From Ezakiella massiliensis (GTDB lineage: Bacteria; Bacillota; Clostridia; Tissierellales; Peptoniphilaceae), in assembly GCF_900120165.1 (NCBI RefSeq), contig NZ_LT635475.1, positions 1,364,001 to 1,428,000 on the forward strand: a stretch of DNA of 64,000 nucleotides, given 5' to 3'. Positions 1-7,316 of the stretch are shown piece after piece (the stretch's first letter is position 1; each line of letters starts with the position of its first letter). The notes below the pieces were generated by a model, which saw nothing but the letters and a program-made list of their open reading frames with translations, was not told the origin of the DNA and made no database searches. The translations under genes were made by a program, and so were the position numbers.

Positions 1-1
1 C

Positions 2-118
2 TTACTGGTGGGAATTTTTATTTTAGTTTTTTTCATCAGAGAAAAATTCCCCAAAATCCATCCGGCCTTTATTATTTTAACAGGCTTTGTGGCTGGAATT
101 TTGATGGATATATTGTAA
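2..118 (+). CDS. C-terminus of a ChrA-like chromate transporter (partial)
   Basis: The window opens inside a frame giving 38 residues before a TAA stop. The peptide is a hydrophobic segment, a short basic loop (REKFPKIHP) and a last membrane helix ending in MDIL. A basic-KxHP loop followed by a glycine-containing helix is the usual ending of ChrA chromate-transporter family proteins, which are membrane anion carriers. Only this tail is visible, so the call is tentative; another multi-span membrane protein could end similarly. The next gene begins 16 bases downstream on the same strand, so the two may share a transcript. Confidence 0.4.
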   Translation, partial: LLVGIFILVFFIREKFPKIHPAFIILTGFVAGILMDIL

Positions 119-134
119 GCAAAAGGGGTGAAAT

Positions 135-1562
135 ATGAATATATTTAGAAAAAATTTCAAAGAAGTAATAAGGGCCGTGGTTCCAATTGTGGTAATGGTT
201 CTTATTGCTGCACTTTTTATAGTGGACACCCAGGCTCAAATGATCAGGAGCTTTGTCTTGGCCTCCCTGGTTTTGATAGGAGGCTTGACTTTGTTTTTGA
301 CGGGCGTTAGCCTGGGCGTAGAGAGGATTGCCGTTCACCTTGGAAGCATGGCCGAGTATATAACAAAAGCAACTTTAACATTTTTGTTTGGATTTTTGCT
401 GGGCTTTGTAGTTACAATTGCAGAACCAAATCTCATGGTCTTTTCGCAAAATGTCGAATCAATCGTGGGTTTTAACGCCTATTTGATTCTGATTTTAATT
501 TCCGTTGGCGTTGGCCTTATGATTGGCTTTGGCTTTATAAGGATTTTGAAGGGCCTGTCCATCAAAAAAATCTTGGCCTGCGTCTACCTGGTCATGTTTA
601 TATTTTTCTTTACGCAAAATGAAACCATGAGAAACCTGTCATTCGACTCAAGTGGGGCCAGCACTGGCGCTCTTACCACTCCCTTTTTCCTCTCACTTGC
701 CTACGGCCTTTCAAGATTAAAGGGTACAGATAAGGGAGAAAAATACAGCTTCGGCCTGGTAGGCATGGCCTCGACCGGACCGATCGCAGCAGTTTTGATC
801 TTGGGATTAATCCTGCCGGTTGGCCAAGGGACAGAGGCCACAGCTGAGGCTCTTACTGGCGGCGGAGTTTTTATGGCCGCTTTTAAGGAGGCGACTCTGG
901 CGACCCTGCCAATTACAATAATATTTTTAATTTTTAACGCTTGGAAGATGAAGGTAAACAAGAATGAATTTTCTAGGATTATGAAGGGCTTGCTCTATGC
1001 TTACATCGGCCTGATTTTATTTTTAACAGGCGTCAACATGGGCTTTTCAGACATGGCCTTTTTCTTAGGCACGGCCCTTTATGTAAAGAGCCCGGCACTT
1101 TTTATAATCTTTTCACTTTTGACAGGACTTATGATTGTGCTGGCAGAGCCTGCAGTCCAATCCTTGGTTGGGCAAATCATAGATGTAACTGGGGGTTCTG
1201 TAAACGGGTCTTATGTATTGACAGCTCTGTCGGTGGGCGTTGGCTCAGCCGTTATGCTCTCGGCCATGCGGATCCACTTTGGAGGCTTTCAATTGTGGAT
1301 GTATTTGGCTCCGGGATTTTTAATAGCCATAATGCTCTTTAGAAAGGTTGATGACCTTTTTGTAGGTATAAGTTTTGATGCGGGAGGGGTTGCGTCAGGG
1401 CCAATGACAACGGCCTTTGCCCTATCAATGATGCAGGGGGCAGCAACAGTTGCGCCCAATGCAGATCCGCTGGTAGATGGTTTTGGTGTAATCGCATCTG
1501 TTGCGATGGCACCTGTGGTAAGCTTGATGCTACTTGGATTAATATATGCTAAAAAGAGGTAG
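135..1562 (+). CDS. DUF1538 membrane protein with two homologous halves
   Basis: 475 residues, almost all hydrophobic, about 12 membrane helices. The two halves are clearly duplicates. AEPNLMVFSQNVESIVG near residue 95 matches AEPAVQSLVGQIIDVTGG near 335, and SFDSSGASTGALTTPF near 170 matches SFDAGGVASGPMTTAF near 413. This is the arrangement of tandem DUF1538 proteins, a family of inner-membrane proteins of unproven function thought to be transporters. RBS GGGG(T)GAAAT precedes the ATG. The PII-like gene starts 3 bases after its stop, so the two are probably co-translated and the PII protein may gate it. Substrate unknown. Confidence 0.8.
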   Translation: MNIFRKNFKEVIRAVVPIVVMVLIAALFIVDTQAQMIRSFVLASLVLIGGLTLFLTGVSLGVERIAVHLGSMAEYITKATLTFLFGFLLGFVVTIAEPNLMVFSQNVESIVGFNAYLILILISVGVGLMIGFGFIRILKGLSIKKILACVYLVMFIFFFTQNETMRNLSFDSSGASTGALTTPFFLSLAYGLSRLKGTDKGEKYSFGLVGMASTGPIAAVLILGLILPVGQGTEATAEALTGGGVFMAAFKEATLATLPITIIFLIFNAWKMKVNKNEFSRIMKGLLYAYIGLILFLTGVNMGFSDMAFFLGTALYVKSPALFIIFSLLTGLMIVLAEPAVQSLVGQIIDVTGGSVNGSYVLTALSVGVGSAVMLSAMRIHFGGFQLWMYLAPGFLIAIMLFRKVDDLFVGISFDAGGVASGPMTTAFALSMMQGAATVAPNADPLVDGFGVIASVAMAPVVSLMLLGLIYAKKR

Positions 1563-1564
1563 AT

Positions 1565-2167
1565 ATGTTTTTAAATCAAATTATAATTAGAGAAGACCAG
1601 TCGAGAAAATTTGTTAGGAAGATGAGATTGGCTGGCATAAAACATTATTCAGTTGTACGGGCAAGCGGAACGGCCAATAGCGAGATTTTAAAGAGCCTTG
1701 GCCTGGAAGAAAAAACCATGGAGATGATATGGGTTTTTGGCAACCGCGAAGAGACAGAAACAATAAAAAACCTGGCCAGAGAAAAATTTCATTTCGAAAA
1801 CGGCGGCCTGGGAGTTTGTTTTGCAACCGATAGTAAATTTCAAAGGGGGGACAAGATGGAAGCAACAGCAATTTATGTAATAGTCGACAGGGGACTTGCA
1901 GATGATGTTATAGAAGTAGCTGCAAAGGCAGGAGGCAGTGGAGCTACAGTCCTCCACGGCAGGGGTAGCGGTATAGAAAAAAGAGTGGCTATCTTTGATA
2001 TGGTTATTGAACCTGAAAAAGATATTATAGTCTTGGTAACCAGACCAGAGAAAAAAGACGGCATAGTTGACGCAATAAACGACGCTTTAGACTTGGAAAA
2101 AACTTCCAAGGGCGTAATCTTTACCATGCCGGTAACCGATGCAGTTGGCTTTAATTTCAATAGATGA
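1565..2167 (+). CDS. PII-like signalling protein with two PII domains
   Basis: 200 residues in two PII-like halves (about 1-95 and 98-200). The second half carries the PII-type motif GATVLHGRGSG near residues 123-133, followed by EKDIIVLVTRPEKKDGIVDAI, as in GlnB/GlnK-type ligand-binding trimers. The first half (IIIREDQSRKFVRKMRLAGIKHYSVVRASGTANSEIL) has the same layout but a more diverged loop. PII proteins sense ATP/ADP and 2-oxoglutarate or other small ligands and usually bind a partner transporter or enzyme. Placement 3 bases after the DUF1538 gene points to that protein as partner (inference). Its stop overlaps the next ATG by 4 bases. Confidence 0.8.
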   Translation: MFLNQIIIREDQSRKFVRKMRLAGIKHYSVVRASGTANSEILKSLGLEEKTMEMIWVFGNREETETIKNLAREKFHFENGGLGVCFATDSKFQRGDKMEATAIYVIVDRGLADDVIEVAAKAGGSGATVLHGRGSGIEKRVAIFDMVIEPEKDIIVLVTRPEKKDGIVDAINDALDLEKTSKGVIFTMPVTDAVGFNFNR

Positions 2168-2955
2168 TTTTAATTTACCTGGTGGTGGCCTTTGTAAGCT
2201 TAGGAATAATTTATTCTTTGAGACTCAAGGAAAATCACTTACAAATTACAGCAGGCAAAAATTCTAGGCCTTACAAATTTGCCCAGGTCTCTGACTTGCA
2301 CGGAAAGCTAGGTCGGAAAAATTTGGACAAACTAATAGAAAAAGTCGCAGATGTGGACGCCATATTTTTAACTGGCGATATCTTTGATGACAAGGGTGAC
2401 AACAAGTCTGCCTGGGAATTTCTAGATCGGACAAAATCCATTAAAAAATATTATGTTACTGGCAACCACGAGCACAGGCGGGCCGATTGCAAAGAAATAA
2501 TGAAGGCCTTGGCCTCTTACAATGTGGTCCTCTTGGACGACAATTCGCCGCAAATAATCGATTCAATTGCAATATATGGGATCGACGATATAGACAAGGA
2601 CAAAGATAGTTTTTTTGAAAAGCTGGAGTTTTATTATAAAAATCTGGACGAGAATTCATACAATATTCTCCTGGCCCACCGGCCTGAGTACGCAGATTAT
2701 TACCAGGGCTTTGACTTGATTTTGTCTGGCCACAATCACGGCGGCCATTTTCGCCTGCCCTTTATCGGCGGCCTTGTTGGACCGGGTGGAGAGATCTGGC
2801 TGGGCAAAAAAGTTTATCAAAAAGGCTTGTATGAATTAAATCAAAGGCAAAAAATTTATGTAAATGTGGGATCTACTGATAAAATTTATGGATTTGTGCC
2901 CAGGTTTTACAATCCAAAAGAATTTTTAATTATAGATGTGGAGGAAAAAAATTGA
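2164..2955 (+). CDS. membrane-anchored metallophosphoesterase (YaeI/YkuE-like)
   Basis: 263 residues. One N-terminal hydrophobic helix (about 1-18) anchors a calcineurin-type phosphoesterase domain. The metal motifs are in order: D-x-H as SDLHGK near residue 43, GDIFDD near 77, GNHEH near 99, and GHNHGGH near 191. These bind two metal ions in phosphatases acting on phosphoesters; in YaeI/YkuE relatives the substrates proposed are lipids such as UDP-sugar or phospholipid derivatives, which cannot be settled here. The start overlaps the PII stop by 4 bases (ATGA) and the end overlaps the SLH gene by 4, so translation is coupled through the operon. Confidence 0.85.
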   Translation: MILIYLVVAFVSLGIIYSLRLKENHLQITAGKNSRPYKFAQVSDLHGKLGRKNLDKLIEKVADVDAIFLTGDIFDDKGDNKSAWEFLDRTKSIKKYYVTGNHEHRRADCKEIMKALASYNVVLLDDNSPQIIDSIAIYGIDDIDKDKDSFFEKLEFYYKNLDENSYNILLAHRPEYADYYQGFDLILSGHNHGGHFRLPFIGGLVGPGGEIWLGKKVYQKGLYELNQRQKIYVNVGSTDKIYGFVPRFYNPKEFLIIDVEEKN

Positions 2956-3530
2956 AGAAAAAAATATTAATTACATTATTAATTATTAGCATGCTAGCCA
3001 CAAGCGTCTTGGCTTATTCAGATGTCAAAGACGACTGGGCTAAGCCATATATAGATTGGGCCAGCGACCGCGGACTCTTTACCGGCTACAAGGACGGGAC
3101 CTTTAGACCTGAGGGCCATATTACAAATGCGGAATTTGTGGCTGTAATGGGCAGGCTCATGACTGAGGACGTGGAAGCCCAATTAAATTTTACAGACGTG
3201 CCTGCTGATGCCTGGTACGAATCAGATTTACAAAAACTTGTCGGTGCAGGCCTCATTGAAAACTCTGGGGTCTTTGAGGCCAACGAAAAAATCATCAGGG
3301 CAGAGGCCTTTAGGATTTTGGCTGGCATTTACAAGCGGACTTCCGATGAAAAAACCGAATACCATTTTAAGGACGCAGTGGTTGTGCACAACCAAGCTGG
3401 CATAGCCGCCCTCATCCACGACGGGATCATCAAGGGGGATGGAGAAAATAATTTGAGGCCCCTGGATCCAATTAGTCGGGAGGAAATGTGCGCTTTACTT
3501 AAAAAATGTTTCGACAAATACGGATATTAA
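2952..3530 (+). CDS. small secreted S-layer-homology (SLH) protein
   Basis: 192 residues. A signal peptide (MKKKILITLLIISMLATSVLA) precedes roughly three SLH repeats, seen as YSDVKDDWAKPYIDWASDRGLFTGYKDGTFRPEG, then FTDVPADAWYESDLQKLVGAGLI, then FKDAVVVHNQAGIAALIHDGIIKGD with LRPLDPISREEMCALL. SLH domains bind pyruvylated secondary cell-wall polymer. The protein has no further domain, so it is either a wall-anchored cap or a partner for another surface protein. It starts by 4-base overlap with the phosphoesterase gene and a terminator follows 17 bases after its stop. Confidence 0.88.
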   Translation: MKKKILITLLIISMLATSVLAYSDVKDDWAKPYIDWASDRGLFTGYKDGTFRPEGHITNAEFVAVMGRLMTEDVEAQLNFTDVPADAWYESDLQKLVGAGLIENSGVFEANEKIIRAEAFRILAGIYKRTSDEKTEYHFKDAVVVHNQAGIAALIHDGIIKGDGENNLRPLDPISREEMCALLKKCFDKYGY

Positions 3531-3547
3531 TTTGGGAATTAAAGTTT

Positions 3548-3573
3548 AAGTTGTGGGGGACCACAACTTTTTT
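3548..3573 (+). terminator. intrinsic terminator after the DUF1538-SLH operon
   Basis: A perfect 9-bp stem (AAGTTGTGG with CCACAACTT, 3548-3556 and 3561-3569) with a GGGA loop runs into a T tract. It closes the first operon. Confidence 0.85.
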
Positions 3574-4428
3574 ATTGAAATTGTAAAAACAATTGTCGGA
3601 AAAAGCCCGCAGGTATTTATTTATGTTGCAAACACTTGTTGAAAAAAGACTGCATATATTTATTTATGTTGCAAACACTTGTTGAAAAAAAGACCACGGA
3701 TTAATATGAATTCATACCAATATCCATGTTGTTAAAACAGCATGGGGATTAGCTGTTAAAACAGCACACCAAATTTATTTAACTTGTAAAAATTTTTATT
3801 GGAATAGACTTACAAATTTTGTATAGCCTCAAAGCAATAGTTGCTTGACTAATACTTGTTGAAAAAATACCGCAGACATTTATTAATATTGTAAAAAAAC
3901 TTGTTGAGACAAAATCACAGATTGGTGTGACTAAATACTAATAACTACGTTGTTAAAACAACCTGGATAATAGTTGTTGAGACAGCCTATCATACTTATT
4001 TACCTAGCAAAAACAATTGTTGAAAAAATACCGCAGACATTTATTAATATTGTAAAAAAACTTGTTGAGACAAAATCACAGATTGGTGTGACTAAATAAT
4101 ATCCATGTTGTTAAAACAACATGGGTAATATTTGTTGAGACAGCCTATCATATTTATTTATCTTGCAAAATAAATATCTAAAAAATAACAGATTAATATG
4201 AATTCAAATCAATAACCATGTTGTCAAAACAACATGGATATTAGTTGTTAATATAGTATAGAATAGTTATTATCAAAAGATTATAAAAAGAAAAACACAC
4301 TTAACAAATCTCGACTGAAAGGCGACTTAGATTTTTTCTTAAATAAAAATAAAAATAAGTTTGCCCTGGTTAATTACTTGCCTGAGTGGGTAGAATATTG
4401 AAGAAGAAATAGAGAGGAGGTTAATTCT
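3574..4428. repeat. AT-rich intergenic repeat region, left part
   Basis: No convincing gene is seen here. Repeats are clear. A 34-bp unit (TATTTATTTATGTTGC...) is at 3614-3647 and 3657-3690, 43 bases apart. An identical 82-bp unit starting TTGTTGAAAAAATACC lies at 3856-3937 and 4017-4098, 161 bases apart. Short dyads of the form CCATGTTGTT/AACAACATGG recur at about 3722-3746, 3948-3968, 4103-4124 and 4216-4237. A weak hairpin with a T run near 4305-4337 (AAATCT...AGATTTTTT) could end a short transcript. Confidence 0.8.
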
Positions 4429-4695
4429 ATGGAAATAAAATTAACTCAAGGGTCAAGGGAAAAATTTAATCAGCTTAATCACAAGGCTGTGCGTTTATAT
4501 ATTAAGTCTGCTTGCTGAAGTGGAGTTGTCCTGGGCGTGGCCCCGGATGAGAAGAGGGATAACGACGAGTATGTCTTTGTTGAAGGCCACATGTTCGTTA
4601 TCGAAGAAGGACTTTATGCCAGCATTCCAAAGGACATCACAATCGACTATGTCGAAAGTGGCCTGAGACGTGGCTTTAAAGTCTATTTAAATTAA
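4429..4695 (+). CDS. HesB/IscA-like selenoprotein (in-frame UGA as selenocysteine)
   Basis: An ATG at 4429 behind a strong RBS (GAGAGGAGG, 4412-4420) opens an 88-codon frame interrupted only by TGA at 4516-4518 (codon 30). The reading SAC-U-SGVVLGVAPDEKRDND, then VFVEGHMFVIEEGL and IDYVESGLRRGFKV, matches the HesB/IscA (iron-sulfur biosynthesis) fold on both sides of the TGA. The Cys-Sec pair falls where IscA-like proteins keep their first metal-binding Cys. HesB-like selenoproteins are a known family in anaerobes. A hairpin suited to a bacterial SECIS lies 11-29 bases after the TGA. Codon use continues unchanged through the site and a terminator follows, which argues against a pseudogene. 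Selenium-insertion genes are not in the window. Confidence 0.82.
4529..4547 (+). promoter_or_regulatory. putative bacterial SECIS hairpin
   Basis: Directly downstream of the TGA at 4516, TCC-T-GGGC (4529-4536) pairs with GCCC-C-GGA (4540-4547) with one T/C mismatch, leaving the apical loop GTG at 4537-4539. The loop GU lies about 20 bases after the UGA, the usual distance and loop type for SelB recognition in bacteria. Confidence 0.65.
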
Positions 4696-4701
4696 TAACC
4701 T

Positions 4702-4729
4702 AGCCAATCCGTGGGGATTGGCTTTTTTA
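4702..4729 (+). terminator. intrinsic terminator after the selenoprotein gene
   Basis: A 9-bp perfect stem AGCCAATCC/GGATTGGCT (4702-4710, 4715-4723) with loop GTGG is followed by a run of T. It begins 7 bases after the TAA at 4693-4695, so it marks that frame as a genuine short transcription unit. Confidence 0.88.
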
Positions 4730-4880
4730 TTGGTTGAAGAGTTTTGAAAATAGGTTTTCGTTTTTATTTTGCAAGTGAAAGGGCAAAAGTTTTGAAAGTT
4801 TTTTACATTTGCTTTTTGTAATTAAAGACAAATAAGCAGTGAAAAACTTTATCTTTAGCATTTATATTTTGTAGGATAAT

Positions 4881-4906
4881 ATCCATGTTGTTTAAACAAC
4901 ATGGAT
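4881..4906. repeat. 26-bp perfect palindrome
   Basis: ATCCATGTTGTTT and its exact reverse complement form one continuous 26-bp dyad. It belongs to the same family as the imperfect dyads between 3722 and 4237 and the one at 5328-5353. Confidence 0.85.
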
Positions 4907-5327
4907 TAGCCTTAATTCATAAATATCTATTGTTTTTCCATACAAATATTATTGTAAGATTGATAAAGGCCTGAAAGTTTCGAAATTATTTAATATTTTA
5001 CTTTATAAGTAAAGGCTAAGAATCATTGAAAAAAATTATCAATTGCTGTTTATAAATTGCTCGACTGTATTTTTGAAGAAATTTTAGAATTGACATTAAC
5101 AAAGTAAAAGGCTGCGAGTTCTGAAATTAATTTAACGTTTGTTTTTAGAAAGTAAGAGGCTGTGAGTTTTGAAAGTTTTTTACATTTACTTTTTGTAATT
5201 AAAGACCAAGAAATATTGAAAAAAATATCAATTGCTTGTATAAATTGCACAACTATGAGTTTTGAAAAACTTTAGCACTTGCCTCTACAAATTATAGGAT
5301 AATAATTATGTCTTCTTTACAACTAAC

Positions 5328-5353
5328 ATCTATGTTGTTTTAACAACATAGAT
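5328..5353. repeat. 26-bp dyad, variant with compensatory change
   Basis: ATCTATGTTGTT, TT, AACAACATAGAT: 12-bp arms around a TT centre. Compared with 4881-4906, C at arm position 4 has become T while its partner G has become A, so pairing is kept. Confidence 0.8.
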
Positions 5354-5885
5354 TAGGGTGGATTCATAAATATCAGTGATTTTTCCAAACAAGTAATTTT
5401 TGCAAGATAAATATAGGTCTGAAGTTTTAAAATAATTTAGCGTTTGTGTTTTATAAGTAAAGATCAACAGTCATTAAAAGATTTTATCAATTGCATCTAC
5501 AAATTGCTCGACTGTATTTTTGAAGAAATTTTAGAATGACATTAACAAAGTAAAAGGCTGCGAGTTTTGAAATTAATTTAACGTTTGTTTTTAGAAAGTA
5601 AGAGGCTGTGAGTTTTGAAAATATTTTTATGATTTCATTTTGCAAGTGAAAACTAGCAGGTTTTAAAAATATTTTATCGTTTGCATTTTACAAGTGAAAG
5701 GGCACGAGTTTGGAGAAAAAATTATCATTTATATTAACAAAGTAAGAGGCTATAGGTTTAAAAATTAAATAAGTGTTTTACATATAAAAATGATTTGCAA
5801 GTTTCTTAAAAAACATAAATGGCGACTGATTTCTAAACTAGATATCGCCTATATTTTGTGTTATAATTATGTCAAGGAGGGCACA

Positions 5886-7316
5886 ATGAGTAGAAATTTA
5901 TCAATGCTTGCTGACTTGTACGAGTTTACAATGTCAAACGGTTATTTAGAATCAGGGGTGGGCGATCGGATTGCCTACTATGATTATTTTTTTAGGTCCA
6001 TTCCCGACGACGGGGGCTATGGAATTTTTGCAGGTTTGAGCACCCTCATCGAATACATTGAGGACCTCAAATTTGATGATGAAGATATAGAATTTTTTAA
6101 ATCAAAGGGGATTTTTGGTGAGAAATTTTTGCAAATGCTAAAGGACTTTGAATTTAAATGCGATATTTGGGCTATGGAAGAGGGGCAAATTATATATCCT
6201 GGCGAACCGATTTTAACAGTTCGTGGGCCAATTTACCAAGCGCAAATTATCGAGACCATGCTTCTCTTAATTTTAAATCACCAATCTCTAATCGCAACCA
6301 AGGCTTCACGCATGGTTCGCGTGGCAAAGGGCCGGGCGATTTCTGAATTCGGTTCTCGTCGTGCCCACGGGGCTGACGCTGCCAACTACGGGGCGAGGGC
6401 TGCCTACATTGGTGGGGCCGCATCATCTGCCAACACTTACATGGACAGGCAGGCGGGCATTCCTTCCACAGGAACAATGGCCCACTCATGGGTGCAAAGT
6501 TTTGATTCTGAGTTGGAAAGTTTCAGGGCTTACGCTGACGTTTACCCTGACCACACTTTACTTTTGGTCGATACCTATGACGTCTTGCGTCAGGGAATTC
6601 CAAATGCAATTACAGTTTTTAAAGAACTAAGGGCCAAGGGCCACGAGCCACTTGGCATTCGTATAGATTCGGGCGACATTGCCTACCTAACAAAAGAAAC
6701 TCGTAAGATGCTGGACGAGGCAGGTTTTCCTGATGCGAAAATCGTCGTATCCAATTCCATGGACGAATTTAAAATCCGCGATCTCTTAAACCAAGGAGCT
6801 CAAATCGATTCCTTTGGCGTTGGTGAAAGGTTGATTACAGCCAAGTCCGACCCAGTCTTTGGCGGCGTTTATAAATTGGTCGCTGTAGAAAAGGATGGGC
6901 AAATGGTTCCGAAGATTAAAGTCTCAGAAGACGTTATCAAGATTACAAATCCTGGCTTCAAGCAAGTCTACAGGTTCTACGACAAGGATACCGGCATCAT
7001 GCAAGCCGATTTGGTTGCCCTAAGAGACGAAGAAGCTCCAAGCGGTGAAGAATTTGAAATCTTCCATCCACTTTACACTTGGAAGCGGACGACTATTAAA
7101 AATTATGTGGCCAAGTCACTTTTAAAACCAATTTTTGAAAAGGGCAAGCTGGTCTACAAGAGCCCAGACATTGACGAGATCAAAGCCTTTGCGGCCGAAA
7201 ACCAAGACCGCTTGTGGGAAGAAGTCAAACGCCTTGACGAACCACATTCATATTATGTGGACCTCAGCCAAGGGCTATTTGAACTCAGAAACGACCTGAT
7301 CAAGAGGGCCAAATGA
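5886..7316 (+). CDS. pncB: nicotinate phosphoribosyltransferase
   Basis: 476 residues. It makes nicotinate mononucleotide from nicotinate and PRPP with ATP, the salvage entry to NAD. The start at 5886 (MSRNLSMLADLYEFTM) is chosen over an in-frame ATG at 5790 because AAGGAGGG sits 5 bases ahead and the family begins with this LADLYEFTM motif. Also seen are SEFGSRRAHG and GTMAHSW (the conserved active-site His region, near residue 200), and IRIDSGD near 260. It overlaps dnaX by 4 bases. A TATAAT at 5862-5867 could be its -10 box, but no good -35 is visible. Confidence 0.95.
   Translation: MSRNLSMLADLYEFTMSNGYLESGVGDRIAYYDYFFRSIPDDGGYGIFAGLSTLIEYIEDLKFDDEDIEFFKSKGIFGEKFLQMLKDFEFKCDIWAMEEGQIIYPGEPILTVRGPIYQAQIIETMLLLILNHQSLIATKASRMVRVAKGRAISEFGSRRAHGADAANYGARAAYIGGAASSANTYMDRQAGIPSTGTMAHSWVQSFDSELESFRAYADVYPDHTLLLVDTYDVLRQGIPNAITVFKELRAKGHEPLGIRIDSGDIAYLTKETRKMLDEAGFPDAKIVVSNSMDEFKIRDLLNQGAQIDSFGVGERLITAKSDPVFGGVYKLVAVEKDGQMVPKIKVSEDVIKITNPGFKQVYRFYDKDTGIMQADLVALRDEEAPSGEEFEIFHPLYTWKRTTIKNYVAKSLLKPIFEKGKLVYKSPDIDEIKAFAAENQDRLWEEVKRLDEPHSYYVDLSQGLFELRNDLIKRAK

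Larger units (their letters stand above)
4730..5885. repeat. AT-rich degenerate repeat array upstream of pncB
   Basis: No gene is supported. The stretch is built of degenerate units of about 48 bp, consensus near AAGTRARAGGCTGYGAG followed by TTTTGAAA and a T-rich half; phases are visible at about 5549, 5597, 5644, 5692 and 5740. A larger copy of about 120 bp recurs at 5054-5174 and 5501-5620 with one base change and one indel. Two long dyads sit at 4881-4906 and 5328-5353. The 48-bp period is a multiple of 3, and a minus-strand frame at 5050-5250 shows 15-16 residue repeats, but no RBS or known domain supports it. Confidence 0.75.

Noticed and set aside
4429..4695. Pseudogene with a premature stop instead of a selenoprotein
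   Set aside because: Only one stop, exactly at a Cys-adjacent metal site, with a SECIS-like hairpin, a good RBS and a terminator; the rest of the frame is intact.
5050..5250. 66-codon minus-strand frame with 15-16 residue repeats
   Set aside because: No RBS or family; the repeats follow from the 48-bp DNA period. Kept only as a remark on the array.
3574..5780. CRISPR array
   Set aside because: Repeats are degenerate, spacing is irregular, copies include the would-be spacers, and no cas genes are present.
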